Assembly (NCBI RefSeq): GCF_036884655.1
Contig: NC_088355.1
Span: 17,219,501 to 17,283,500, forward strand
Source of the DNA: Musa acuminata AAA Group
Lineage: Eukaryota; Streptophyta; Magnoliopsida; Zingiberales; Musaceae
Direction: 5' to 3'
Length of the DNA: 64,000 bases
This document shows positions 22,610 to 34,038 of the stretch, one piece after another. The notes under the pieces were generated by a model. The model was not told where the DNA came from. It was given only the letters and a program-made list of their open reading frames with translations, and did not search any database. The position numbers were made by a program, and so were the translations under genes. The stretch's first letter is position 1. Each line of letters begins with the position of its first letter.

Positions 22610-23946
22610 ATGGTGATAAAATATCTCTCTTTAATAAGATGAAAGCATAGAGTAACCCACTGATATAAGCATAATCTCAATGAGTTTATAAAACTATATT
22701 TTATTTTAATATTTAATTATAGAATTATTATAAACTTAAGATTTATATTAATTCTATATAGACTATTATACAGAATTCAAAGGTTAATTTTTATTGAATC
22801 ACAATAACTTTACAACCACCAAAAGGAAAATAATATTCTAACAATTCTAGGTAAAGAACCCAAATTCCCAGAATTATAAGAAGGATCCTCAAGATCTATC
22901 AAATGAATCATCTTTAGATGTAGGTGATAAATATAAACTAATATCGCTTTCACTTTAAAATGATTCCCTAAAATGATGAATATCTCATTCTCTTTTGGTT
23001 TTATCCCCTTTTATTCTTTTTTTAAATGAATATCTATTATTGGTAATATATGTTGAAGCATTAAATTAATCCATCAAGTATTAGAAAAATAATTTATGTA
23101 ATATTTGATTTGAACCATATAAAGGTTATATTTATACCTTTTCATTTGAAATCAAATCTTATAGTTTTTTTTTAAATAACTTTTTTTGCTACAAAAGTAA
23201 CAATTTATTGTGAAGATATTTTTTTATGAGTTTATATAGTAATTATAAACTCAGGTGACTTACGCTTCATCCTTAGTTTAGTGTTACCCACAACTTAAGT
23301 AGTATTCAAAATATTATGAGTCTTGAGCTTATAGCTTTATCATTTATATTGAGGATATAATCTTGAATTCCTCAAATACTATCATTTTAAGGTGTCAACT
23401 AATGACTTATCAAAAAATTAATCCTTAGATATTCTCATGTGCTAATTGTAAACTATACTGAAGTCTAAGTATCATAAAATTGAGTTTTTCATACCTTTCT
23501 TGATCAATCACCTCGATTATTTATTCCACGAAACTTTCAATAATTAAGTTTATATTCTGTTCAATTAATCTAATCAAGGTCTCACTCACTCAATACAACT
23601 TGCATATGCACAAGTCATTTATTTCAAAAAGTATAGGGACATTTACAAAAATATAATGAAGGAAATATTACTGTAATAATATAACATTAATTCTTTGAGT
23701 TTTTAAAATATGATAAACTATTGATATCATCTATATGTCACCTTTGGGTGAAATATTGACATATCTAATGTTCACTCAAGATCATTTATGGAGGACTGAT
23801 ATTATCCTTGTGGAATAGTATTGTTATATTTGGGTATACGACCATAAACCGCAAGGATATCCAAAATAGTATCATCCTACCCCATCACATAATAATTTAA
23901 AATAGATTTTCCTTTGGGATTATCTAAATCTCCTAATTGTATATGA

Positions 23947-24475
23947 CAACAAGAATATTATTTTATTTAATATCATTTAGGATCAATTCAATAATGTATT
24001 TTATAGATTATTGGTCCAGATCACTTTGGTGGTCATAGGACCAATACAAAAAGATAAAATATAATCTAAAATATCCTATGAATGGCAAGAACTTTATTAT
24101 AATTTATATCTAATAAGCCTATCATCTCAAGCTACTTTGGTAACTACTAGTCAGATAAAACTTAGAAAGATAAATTACAAATATTATTCACTAAATTTTT
24201 TTATCTTCATTAATGCTGCTATTGTGAATATTATTTTATTTAATATCATTTAAGACTAATTTAATAATGTATTTTATAAATTATTGATCCAGATCACTTT
24301 GGTAGTTATAGAACCAATACAAAAATATAATCTAAAATGTCCTATAAATGATAAGCCTTTATTGTAATTCACATCTCATAAGTCTACCATCTCATGCTAC
24401 TTGGCAGCTATTAGTCAGATCAAACTTATGAAGATAAGTTATAAATAATATTCATAAATTATTTATCTTGATTTA
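23947..24475. repeat. Diverged tandem duplication of about 265 bp
   Basis: Two adjacent direct copies, about 23947-24210 and 24222-24475. They share AATATTATTTTATTTAATAT, ATGTATTTTATA, CCAGATCACTTTGGT, CCAATACAAAAA, ATAATCTAAAAT and TAGTCAGAT in the same order, with scattered substitutions. No coding content. They lie at the 5' side of the decayed element T, so they may be part of its leader or LTR. Confidence 0.75.
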
Positions 24476-24520
24476 TGCTGAAGCAGTTCAATAATAGAAT
24501 AACAACCATAATAATTATTG

Positions 24521-25201
24521 TGTTGAATATCAGATTTTGATGATAAAGTCAATTATAATTTGTTTAATCTAATCTATATGTTAAGAAAAATATGCAGGAT
24601 TAACTACGATAGTAGTAAGACATAAAGCAGGTGTTGTGCCGGAGTCAAGATCGAGATAACGTTGGGAGTTCGAGAGTTTGTCGGAAGTCCAAATATTCGT
24701 CGGAAGTTCTGCCGGAACCAACCGAGAAGTCTAGGAGCTTACCAAAGAAGCTCATCAGAACTTGCCAAGAAGATCATCGTAAAGTCCAAGAGCTTGTCAA
24801 GAGTCCGCTGGAGCATTGCCGAGAGTTCGTCGGATGTTCCTCGAAAGTACGCCCGAAGCTCGTCGGAAGAGCAATTAACACTCTAGAACAAGAAGTGTTG
24901 TGATCATGTCTTAAATATCATAGTTAGAGTGTAAATTAAGTTAGGATTTGGAGGTAATCTCACTAAATTAATTAGAGGCCAATTGAGCCCTTAACAGGGC
25001 TGAATTGGGCCGAATTGAGCAGCCCATTCAGCCCCTGAATTCCTGACCGACGGTGGCACCGCTTAGAAAGCAGTGCCCTAGGATTTCTGGGCGGTGGTAC
25101 CACCAGTAGTTATTGCTGCTAGCAGTGGTACCACCCCTGTTAGGTGGTGGTACCGCTAGAGCTCGGTCTCTGAGCTCTATCAGGTAGTGGTACCGCCTAG
25201 T
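24521..25201 (+). repeat. Element A 5' LTR, part 1
   Basis: Begins TGTTGAATATCAG and carries the family U3 with GGTGGTACCACC palindromes (25093-25104 and others). It is cut by chromovirus G2 after CGCCTAGT, inside the palindrome cluster. Confidence 0.85.
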
Positions 25202-25983
25202 TGTCATGAACGGTCGTCGCACTCCCGCAACAACTCCGTTCAACGAACCATTCGTCGCTCACACCTACTTGTACAGCTTCTTGGCAGTCTATTTTATCTT
25301 AGTTTTGGGCCACTTTCCTTGTAAAAATGTAAGTTCGAACAAGCTGCAGCGTTACAAAGCGACCGCTCACCGAACCGAGCAAAACAGCCCAAAACAGCTC
25401 CGTTTTTGCGTGACGCGAGCGGATTTCTTCAATCTGCCTCCGTTTACCAAAACGCCAGCCATCTCAGCCCCTTCGAACCCCCCGGGTGGCATAGGGCAGG
25501 ATGGGGCTTTGGTTATATACCGGGCGTTGAACTCTCTTTCCCAAGTTCGCACGTGGCCTTTACGGGAACTTGTTATCGCGCCCGGGACCAAGTGAGCGGC
25601 TGTTTGTGGGCTTGCAGCTATTCATTCAACCTTCTAAAGCCTTGTTTTCCCCCTCTCCCTCTTTTCTTTTGTGCACGTAAGGTGCTCGCTGAATTGCTTG
25701 TAAAGCTTCCCCTTTTCGTGAGACTTCGGGATTTGTCCGTTGCTCGTTCTTTTGAACTAATCAACTTTCTCTTTTACAGGTCCTTCGGGACCTACGAGAG
25801 GTTACAAGTGGGCTGATCCTTGCAGAGCAATATAGCAAGGGTGAAGCGCGACTTAGGCAACGCAATCTAAGTTCGCGTCTTTGCCGCAAGGGTGACTCGC
25901 GACTTAGGCAACGCAAGCTAAATTCGCATCTTCGGCCGCAAGGATGCCTCACGCCTTAGGCAATTTCAGCTAAGGCTGCGACA
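25202..25983 (+). repeat. 5' LTR of G2
   Basis: TGTCATGAACGG to GGCTGCGACA, 782 bp. TATA-like TATATA at 25514-25519. The 3' part holds repeated units GACTTAGGCAACGCAA and TGCCGCAAGGGTGA (about 25850-25960). It is the same length as the 3' LTR, with a modest number of substitutions. Confidence 0.9.
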
Positions 25984-25986
25984 TTG

Positions 25987-25998
25987 TGGTATCAGAGC
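25987..25998 (+). promoter_or_regulatory. G2 primer-binding site
   Basis: TGGTATCAGAGC three bases after the 5' LTR, complementary to the initiator Met-tRNA 3' end. Confidence 0.9.
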
Positions 25999-26044
25999 AG
26001 GCAAGCACTTCGAGCGAGCAATGAACGAACTTTGTAACTTCGCC

Positions 26045-27290
26045 ATGGCAAAGCATCGTGGCGAATCAATTAAGACGGAGCAAGCCGGACCCTTGCCCCA
26101 AGCAGTCGTAGGTGGGCTACATGTGCACACTCGCTCTCATGCTATTGGAGCCGCTCAAGAGGAGCGCGGCAGCGAACATGATGAGTGAGAAGTTGGCTAC
26201 TCTCCACGAGCGGAGGAAGCACAATCTGAAGCGCTAATTGGGAAAAAGAGTCACAAGGAGAGACTCACAACGGTGGAAACCCGCTTGGATGTTCTTGAAG
26301 CGAGCATGGAGGAACTCTACCATGGCCAACAAAGGCTTGTTGGGGTAGAGAGCTCGCAAGGGGAAGCGGAGTCCAGGATCGACAAGGTCGAGGCCCTAGT
26401 CGACCGACTATCTGATGACACCAAAGACTCCGTGCAACACTTACAAGATGTTGTGGCGAAACTCACTGCTAAAGTGGCCATGCTCACAAGAACACTAAAT
26501 GCGGGAGGAATCAACACCCGTGTTGCACCGCCACAAAATTTGAGGGCACCTGAGCCTTATGGATATGGAGGGGCCAGAGATACCAAAGAGCTCGAGAACT
26601 TTCTGTTCGACATGGAACAATACTTCTGAGCTACGAGGCCCGATTCTGAAGATACCAAAGTTTCTATAGCAACAATGTATCTGAATGGAGATGCGAAACT
26701 TTAGTGGCGAACCTGTTGGGAGGAGATCCAATAAGGTCGGTGTCGAGTCGACACATGGGAGGACTTGAAGCGGGAGTTGAGAACTCAGTTCCTACTGGAG
26801 AACTCAGAGTTCGTCGCAAGAAGGAAGTTGAGACAACTCCGCCAAAGTACCACCATCCGAGACTATGTGAAACAATTTTCTGTACTAATGCTGGACATAC
26901 AGGGCATGTCCGAGAAGGACAAGTTGTTCAGCTTCCTCGATGGTTTGAAACCATGGGCTCAACAGGAGCTAAATCGAAGGAATGTTACCGATGTGGTCGG
27001 GGCAATTGCTGTTGCAGAAAGGCTCACCGACTTTGTTTCCTCTGAAGACCCAGCAAGAAGGAAACAATCTTCAGGCAATCGCCCTCCAAAACATTCTTGA
27101 GGGAAGGAGCTCGGGGGCGAGCAAAAGAAGAAGAGTTCCCACAAAGGGCCGAACCCGAAAGGCAAGGCCTCAAAACCTGGAGGATGTTTCTTGTGCGGAG
27201 GACCGCACATGGTGAGGGAGTGCCCACAAAAACAGGCACTCAATGCTTTGACGGCTTCCATCCACCACCCCCCCCCCCCCCCCCGATCGG
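26045..27290 (+). pseudogene. G2 gag
   Basis: Capsid/nucleocapsid region of a chromovirus. The start ATG at 26045 gives MAKHRGESIK. Next come a predicted coiled coil (ETRLDVLEASMEEL), the segment NLRAPEPYGYGGARDTKELE, capsid sequence RRKLRQLRQSTTIRDYVKQF, SFLDGLKPWAQQEL, a basic linker and a zinc knuckle CFLCGGPHMVRECP (about 27187-27228). Stops at 26627-26629 (TGA), 26702-26704 (TAG) and 26732-26734 (TAA) are all shared with G1; one early TGA after SEHDE is private. A C homopolymer of 16 or so (27267-27284) sits in the linker after the knuckle. Confidence 0.9.
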
Positions 27291-30200
27291 ACAAGGGAAA
27301 AGTTGTTGCTCTTAGCTCGAGCAGTTCTGAATCCAACAGCGACGACGAGGAGTCGCAAGGACCCCGAATAGGAGCAATGCGTTTGTTGAACGCTATACGG
27401 GGTCAAGTGGGGGAGAACATAAAGACAAAGTTACAAAAATCAGGAAGTAGTGAACTGATGTATGTGGACATCAAGCTAAATGGCCAAACGACCCGTGCAA
27501 TGGTGGACACGGGCGCTACCCACAACTTCATAGCCGATCGAGAAGCATAGCGACTTGGGTTGATCTTGGAGAAGAGCCCAAGCCGAATGAAGGCGGTGAA
27601 CTCGGAGGCTAAGCGAATCTCCGGGTTGGCGAAGAGAGTTCCCATCAAAATCGGGACATGGAGCGGGAACACCAACATGATGGTTGTGCCACTAGACGAC
27701 TTCCAAGTGATTCTTGGAATGGAGTTTATGCACACGGCGAAGTTGGTGTCGATGCCGTTCTTGAACTCCCTATGTATGATGGGAGGCAATGAATGACCCT
27801 GCGTGGTTCCCATCTCTCGGAGAGGAACCAAGGAGCCTCGACACATTTCGGCATTACAATTGAAGAAAGGGGTGCGAAAAGGCGAATTGACATTCGTGGC
27901 TGCTATGAAGCTAGAGCCACTCAACGAGGAGGCCATTCAAGAACCTGCTGTGGTGGCGAACGTCCTGAAAGAGTTCAAAGACGTTATGCCACCCGAGTTG
28001 CCGAAGACTCTTCCACCATGCAGAGGCGTGGATCACAACATCGAGCTGGAGCCAGGAGTGAAGCCTTCAGCAAGACCACCCTACCGCATGCCCCCGCCAG
28101 AGTTGGTAGAACTCAGGAAGTAGTTAGGTGAACTGCTAAGTGGTGGTCTCATCCGTAGCTCTAAAGCACCTTTCGGAGCTCCAGTTCTCTTCCAAAAGAA
28201 GCAAGATGGGAGCCTCCGATTATGCGTCGACTACCGAGCTCTCAACAAAGTGATAGTGAAGAACAAGTATCCCATCCTGCTCATTGCGAACTTGTTCGAC
28301 CAATTGGGCAAAGCTAAGTATTTCTCAAAACTCGACCTTCGGTCGGGGTATTAGCAGGTGCGTATTGCTGAAGGCGATGAAGCGAAGACTACTTATGTGA
28401 CCAGGTATGGAGCGTTTGAGTTCTTGGTGATGCCTTTCGGCTTAACCAATGCTCCGACCACATTCTGCACTCTCATGAACCAGCTATTCAAGGAGTATTT
28501 GGATAAGTTGTGGTCGTCTACATGGACGATATCGTCGTCTACAGTTAAACGCTCGAGGAGCACGTCAAGCACCTTCGGACGATTTTCAAGGTTCTCAGGG
28601 AGAACACTTTATTCATGAAAAGGTAGAAATGCTACTTTGCTCAAACTGAGATATTATTCTTGGGACATCGAATTGGGGACAGCTCCATTCGGATGGATAA
28701 GTCGAAGGTGCAAGCGGTTGCGAAATGGCGAACTCCAAAGAAGGTGCCAGAGTTGAGATCCTTCCTTGGTTTCATCAATTATTATTGACGCTTCATAGCG
28801 GGATATTCAAAATGTGCAACCCCACTGACGGAGTTGCTGAAGAAGGAGTAGCCTTGGAAGTGGTCTGACAAATGTGAAATAGCATTCCAAGATCTGAAGG
28901 CTGCTGCTCTAGAAGAACCGGTGCTCAAATTGCCGGACTATAGAGAGCCGTTTGAAGTCCATACAAACGCTTCGGACTTCACTATCGGGGGAGTACTCAA
29001 GCAGGAGGGTCATCCGATGGCCTACAAGAGCCGCAAACTCAACGAGACCGAGTGACGGTATCCAGTGCATGAGAAGGAGATGACAGTAGTGATCTACTGT
29101 CTACGAGTTTGGCGACACTACCTCCTTGGGTCACGATTTATGCTGAGGATAGACAACATCGCCCTGAGCTATTTCCAAACTCAGAAGAAGCTCTCCCAAT
29201 GCAGGCACGATGGTAGGACTTCCTAGCTGAATTTGATATGGCAATGGAGTACAAGCCCGGGAAGGCGAATGTCGTGGCCGATGCGCTGAGTCAGAAAGTG
29301 GAGTGCGTGAATGCCGTACAATTGGAGGGCAGAGGCCAAGCAAGTCAGTTGCACTCCAACTTCCTTTCCCGAATCAGGGATGGACTGTATAGTGATCCCC
29401 AGGCAGTTATCCTGATGTAGCTCATCAAAGAAGGCAAGGCACGACGATTTTGGGTCCAAGAGGGACTTGTTTACACAAAAGAGAATAGGGTTTATGTTCC
29501 CCGAGTGGACAATTTAAGGCGTGAGCTCTTAAAAGAGTGTCACGATTCCCTTTGGGCTGGACACCTAAGCATTCATAGAACATTGGCTCTCGTGGAGAGG
29601 GCCTTCTACTGGCCGAAGATGGGGACTGATATGGAGGAATATGTTCGAACATGCCTTACTTGCCAACAAGACAAGGTGGAGCAGTAGAAGCCGGTGAGAC
29701 TTTTGGAGCCATTGCCCGTACCAGAAAGGCCATGGGAGAGCATTTCCTTAGATTTGATATCAAGCTTGCCACTTGTAGGGGGACTCGGATCGATACTCGT
29801 GGTGGTCGATCGGTTTTCAAAGCATGCAACTTTCACTGCTGCTCCCCTACACTGTTCAGCAGAGGAGGCAGCCAAGCTGATGATGAAGGATATGGTGAAG
29901 TATTGGAGAGTCCCGCACAATATCATTAGTGATCGAGACGCTCGGTTCCTGGGACGATTCTAGACCAAGCTATTTAAATTATTGGGGTCAAAGTTATACT
30001 TCTCTATAAGCCTCCACCCCCAGATGGATGGCCAGACTGAAAGGATAAACTCGCTCTTGGAGCAATATCTCCGGCACTACGTGAGTGCTAATCAACGAGA
30101 TTGGGTGAAGCTATTGGACATTGCCTAATTCTCTTACAACTTGCAGCGGAGCTCTACATCCAACAAGAGCCCCTTCGAGATCATTACAGGACAACAACCA

Positions 30201-30827
30201 TCGACTCCGCACAGTATGGCAATTGGGTATACTGGGAGTAGTCCATCAACCTATCATTTCGTAAAGGAATGGCATCGAAATGCAGATATTGCGCGGGCTT
30301 ACTTGGAGAAGGCGGCAAAAAGGATGAAGAAGTGGGTAGACTTGGGACGGCGACAGCAAGAGTTCAAAGTTGGCGATTTGGTGTTGGTAAAGCTCCAACC
30401 AACATCACTCCAATTCTTTAGGAACAAAGTCCACAAAGGATTGGTGCGCAAGTATGAAGGGCCCTTCCTAATTATCAGCAGGGTAGGCAACGTCTCTTAC
30501 AAGTTGCAGTTGCCGGCGTGGTTCAAAATTCAAAATGTTCTTCACGCCAGCAACCTAAAAGCCTACCACTCGGATCCGCAAGATGCTTCCCGAAGTGTTC
30601 CAACTCTGCTACCTCCCATCACAGCCTCCTACGAGAAGTGAGTTGAAACCATTCTAGTGGACCGCAAGATAAAGCTACCCAACGGAGCTGAGCAAACAGA
30701 GTACTTGGTGAAGTGGCGAAAGCTTCCCCGAACTGAAGCCAATTGGGAGCCTGAAGACACCCTGCGACATAAAGAAGAAGTCATCAACAACTACCAACAA
30801 GCGTCGACGAGGGCGTCGATAGTTTAA
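27291..30827 (+). pseudogene. G2 pol: protease, RT, RNase H, integrase, chromodomain
   Basis: Domains in order: aspartic protease VDTGATHNFIADREA, followed by a stop at 27548-27550 that G1 shares; RT with [44 protein letters not shown] and YMDDIVVYS, the last reached only after a frameshift near 28507; RNase H with HTNASDFTIGGVL, where the usual catalytic Asp is Asn; integrase with the zinc-binding segment (H..H..CLTCQQDK, about 29540-29685), SLDLISSLP, ISDRDARF and a GQTER segment. The tail continues through QNVLHASNLKAYH to a chromodomain (about 30642-30810; EYLVKWRKLPR, NWEPEDTL), a module that directs integration to modified chromatin. It ends in TAA 30825-30827. More than ten stops disable it. 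Confidence 0.9.
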
Positions 30828-30838
30828 GTGGGGGAGAA
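30828..30838 (+). promoter_or_regulatory. G2 polypurine tract
   Basis: GTGGGGGAGAA directly before the 3' LTR start at 30839. Confidence 0.85.
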
Positions 30839-31620
30839 TGTCACGAACGGTCGTCACGCTCCCACAACAACTCCGTTCAACGAACCGTTCGTCTCTCACA
30901 CCTACTTGTACAGCTACTTTGCAGTCTATTTTGTCTTAGTTTTGAGCCATTTTGCTTGTAAAAATGTAAGTTCGAACAAGCTGCAGTGTTACAAAGCGAC
31001 CGTTCACCGAACCGAGCAAAACAGCCTAAAACAGATCCATTTTCGCGTGCCGCGGGCTAATTTCTGTAATCTGCCTCCGCTCACCAAAACGTCAGCCATC
31101 TCAGCCCCTTTGAACCCCCCGGGTGGCACAGGGCTGGATGGGGCTTTGGTTATATACCGGGTGTTGAACTCTCTTTCGCAAGTTCGCACATGGCCTTTAC
31201 AGGAACTTGTTGTCGTGCCCGGGACTAGGTGAGCAACTGTTTGTGGGCTTGCAGCTGTTCGTTCAACCTTCTAAAGCCTTGTTTTCCCCCTCTCCCTCTT
31301 TTCTCTTGTGCACGCAAGGTGCTCGCTGAATTGCTTGTAAAGCTTCCTCTTTTCGTGAGACTTCGGGACTTGTCCGTTGCTCGTTCTTTCGAACTAATCA
31401 ACTTTCTCTTTTATAGGTCCTTCGGGACCTGCGAGAGGTTACAAGTGGGCTGATCCTTGCGGAGCAATATCGCAAGGGCGAAGCGTGACTTAGGCAACGC
31501 AAGCTAAGTTCGTGCCTTTGCCGCAAGGGTGACTCGCGACTTAGGCAACGCAAGCTAAGTTCGCGTCTTCGGCCGCAAGGGTACCTCACACCTTAGGCAA
31601 TTCCAACTAAGGTCGTGACA
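30839..31620 (+). repeat. 3' LTR of G2
   Basis: TGTCACGAACGG to GGTCGTGACA, 782 bp. TATATA at 31151-31156. It is followed by TAGT and the continuation of the element A LTR. Confidence 0.9.
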
Positions 31621-32405
31621 TAGTGTCAAGTGTTAGGCGATGGTACCACTAAGTAATGGCAGTGGTACCGTTAGTACCTCGGATATCCAAGATGAGACAC
31701 TTTTTAGCTATAATTTTGAAGCTATTGGGGCCTATAAAAACCCCACCCTTTTCTACATGAAAAGGCACAAAAAGTATTAAGATAATCTTGAGTTATTGGG
31801 GTGTAAAATTGTTGTAAACAAGTGCTAGAGTTCTTCTCCTCCCTTTCTAAGTTTTGAGATCATCCAAGAGAGGTGTAAGACTTGTAAGAGTTCTCTCCTA
31901 AACACGTGAAAAGGAGAAATCGTTGTAAAAGGTGGTTGGTCTTCACCTATTGAAGGAAGGCCTTTAGTGGATGCCGGTGACCTCGTCGAAGGAGGAATCC
32001 GAAAGTGAATGTAGGTCACATTGACCAAACTACTCTAAAACTCAATTTGCATTTACTTTGAGCAATTTACTTTTATAGCAAACTGCCTCTCCTCCTTATT
32101 GTGCTTTTACTACACCTACGTCTCATATACGCTTTTAAATAATCACCTTCCGAGATCGATTTTAATCGTATGAAGATTTTATGAAACTGACGCTTTTTAT
32201 TTGTGCAATTTACATTACTGCAAATCTCCTTAATCTTCTCTTACACTTTTATGAAAAGCTTTTAAGTCCAAATTCTCTCTAAAATGGATTGAATCAAAAC
32301 CATTTTCATCGGAATCGATTTTAATCGAAATAAAGTCTTTCGAAATCGAAAATTTTTCCGCTGCACTAATTCACCCCTCTCTCAATGCCGCTCTTAATCC
32401 TAACA
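31621..32405 (+). repeat. Element A 5' LTR, part 2
   Basis: Resumes after TSD TAGT. It contains palindromes, TATA box TATAAAAA (31733-31740), the leader segment with GGTGTAAGACTTGTAAG and AAACACGTGAAAAGGAG, and the terminus GCTCTTAATCCTAACA. With part 1 the LTR totals about 1460 bp. Confidence 0.85.
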
Positions 32406-32407
32406 AT

Positions 32408-32419
32408 TGGTATTAGAGC
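32408..32419 (+). promoter_or_regulatory. A primer-binding site
   Basis: TGGTATTAGAGC, one C-to-T change from the consensus, two bases after the LTR. Confidence 0.8.
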
Positions 32420-32455
32420 AAGGTTCACTCTCATTTGGTTTTAAACCCAAGAGAG

Positions 32456-34038
32456 ATGGCGTTTGTCGGCAACTTAGAAGGTCATTCAATTACAGGTCCG
32501 CCCATATTCACTGGGATGGATTACACATATTGGAAGACTAGAATGAGGATTTTTCTAATTTCAATATATTTCAAATTATGAAATATTATAGAAAATAGCT
32601 TTTAAAAGTCTTCTCTTCCAATGAATGATTGGAATGAGTTGGAGAAGAAGACTTTCACTTTAAACGCAAAGGCTATGAATGTCTTGTTTTGTGCCTTAAA
32701 TAAAAATGAGTTCAATTGTGTGTCTATTTGTGAATCGGCTTTTGATATTTGGCACACACTCGAAGTGACTCATGAAGGCACTAGTAGAGTGAAGGAGTCA
32801 AAAATTAATCTTTTAGTATATACTTATGAGTTATTTTGAATGAAACTGAGTGAGACCATTGGAGACATGTATACCCAATTTATGGATGTCATCAATGGTC
32901 TAAAAGGACTTGATAAAAGTTTCTTGGATTTTGAACGTGTTAATAAAATTTTAAAATTCCTTCCAAAGAGTTGGGACCCTAAAGTAATGGTCATTCAAGA
33001 GGATAAAAATCTAAATAATTTTCCTCTTGAAGAACTAATTGGGTCACTAATGACCTATGAAATGACATGTAAAGCTCATGAAGAGCTTGAGGACACTCTT
33101 CCAAAGAATAGGAAGGATATGGCATTGAGAACGCAAGAAGATCGATTGAAAGAAAACTCAAGTGATGAGAACCTTGATGAAGATTTAACACTTTTAACAA
33201 GAAAATTCAAAAAATTTATAAAAAAAAATTTTAAAAATGATACTAAAAATAAATTTGAACCCAAGAAAGATCAAGTAATATGCTACAAATGCAAGAAACT
33301 GGGACATTATAAGAGTGAATGTCCCCTGACCAAGAAGAGGCAACCAAAGAAGAAGGCTCTTAAAGCAATATGGGACGACTCAAGTGAATCTAAAGAAGAG
33401 GAGCAAACCAACACCGAGTAAGTTGCTCACTATGCACTAATGGCCATTGGAGATGAGGTAACAAGTTCATTTGATAAAAATTTATCATTTGATGAACTAT
33501 TAAATATTTTTCATGATTTATTTAATGAATGCAAATCAATTAATAAAAAATATAAATTATTAAAAAAGAAGCATGATTCTCTTGTTAGTAATTACAATAG
33601 ATTAAAAGTTGAGCATAATGATAGTTTAGCTTTCTGTACGAAATGTGATGAACTAGAAGTACTTCAAAAGGAAAACTTACTACTTAAGAAAACCTTAGAA
33701 AAGTTTGAGGTTGGCAGCAAATCCTTAAAAACGATCCTGCCAATAAGGGTCACGTTCATAGAAAAGGCAAAATTGGATTTGTGAGTAGCTCTCACCAAAA
33801 TCCAACCACATTTGTTAAAGACCCTACTTTGCATGTTTCATCCCGAAAAAAATTAAACTTTTGTTACAAATTTGGGTATGTAGCTTATCATTATTCATTC
33901 AAGAAATGTAGTCCACATAAATTGATTTGGGTTCCTAAAAAAACCTCAAATGACTCAATACAACATGATAAGCTATGTAGATCGATTTTTGAGGCACCCA
34001 AAGTCAAATGGGTATCTAAAAATCATCTATTTTTGTAG
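32456..34038 (+). pseudogene. Element A gag
   Basis: Copy of the Sirevirus Gag. It starts at ATG 32456 (MAFVGNLEGHSITGPP context), 36 bp after the primer site. Visible parts are KTRMRIFLIS, NEFNCVSICESAFDIW, THEGTSRVKESK, LPKNRKDM, zinc knuckle CYKCKKLGHYKSECP with all four ligands, a coiled-coil-like segment (about 33520-33720) and the second cluster near 33860. Length is one base off 527 codons, with stops near 32600 and 32838 and at 33419, and at least one frameshift. It ends in UAG at 34036-34038, the same codon as in B and D. Confidence 0.9.

Larger units (their letters stand above)
21100..24520 (-). mobile_element. Element T: decayed non-Sirevirus Ty1/copia remnant
   Basis: An old copia element on the minus strand, recognisable only in fragments: a knuckle-like CYFCSKKSYLKK near 23190-23220, a protease-site relic near 23030-23060 (altered N-T-W-W-I-D context), integrase (22391-22609 and downstream) and RT (about 21450-21100). 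The integrase style (IYDEPNYNSNSFARFLKKKGI context) resembles Tork/Angela copia, not Sirevirus. Element C interrupts it just after the RT catalytic motif; E and then A-D sit at the other end. No LTR could be assigned. Confidence 0.65.
25202..31620 (+). mobile_element. Chromovirus G2 (Ty3/gypsy), complete but defective
   Basis: A 6419 bp element with two 782 bp LTRs (25202-25983 and 30839-31620), Met primer site, gag, pol with a C-terminal chromodomain, and polypurine tract. It was inserted in the A 5' LTR. The flanking repeat TAGT (25198-25201 and 31621-31624) is a 4-bp match; a fifth base does not match. Many stops and at least one frameshift in pol make it non-autonomous. Confidence 0.9.

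Noticed and set aside
22316..24500. Host gene or microRNA locus in the AT-rich stretch
   Set aside because: Only decayed copia fragments and a tandem duplication are visible; no intact frame, splice pattern or long hairpin stands out.
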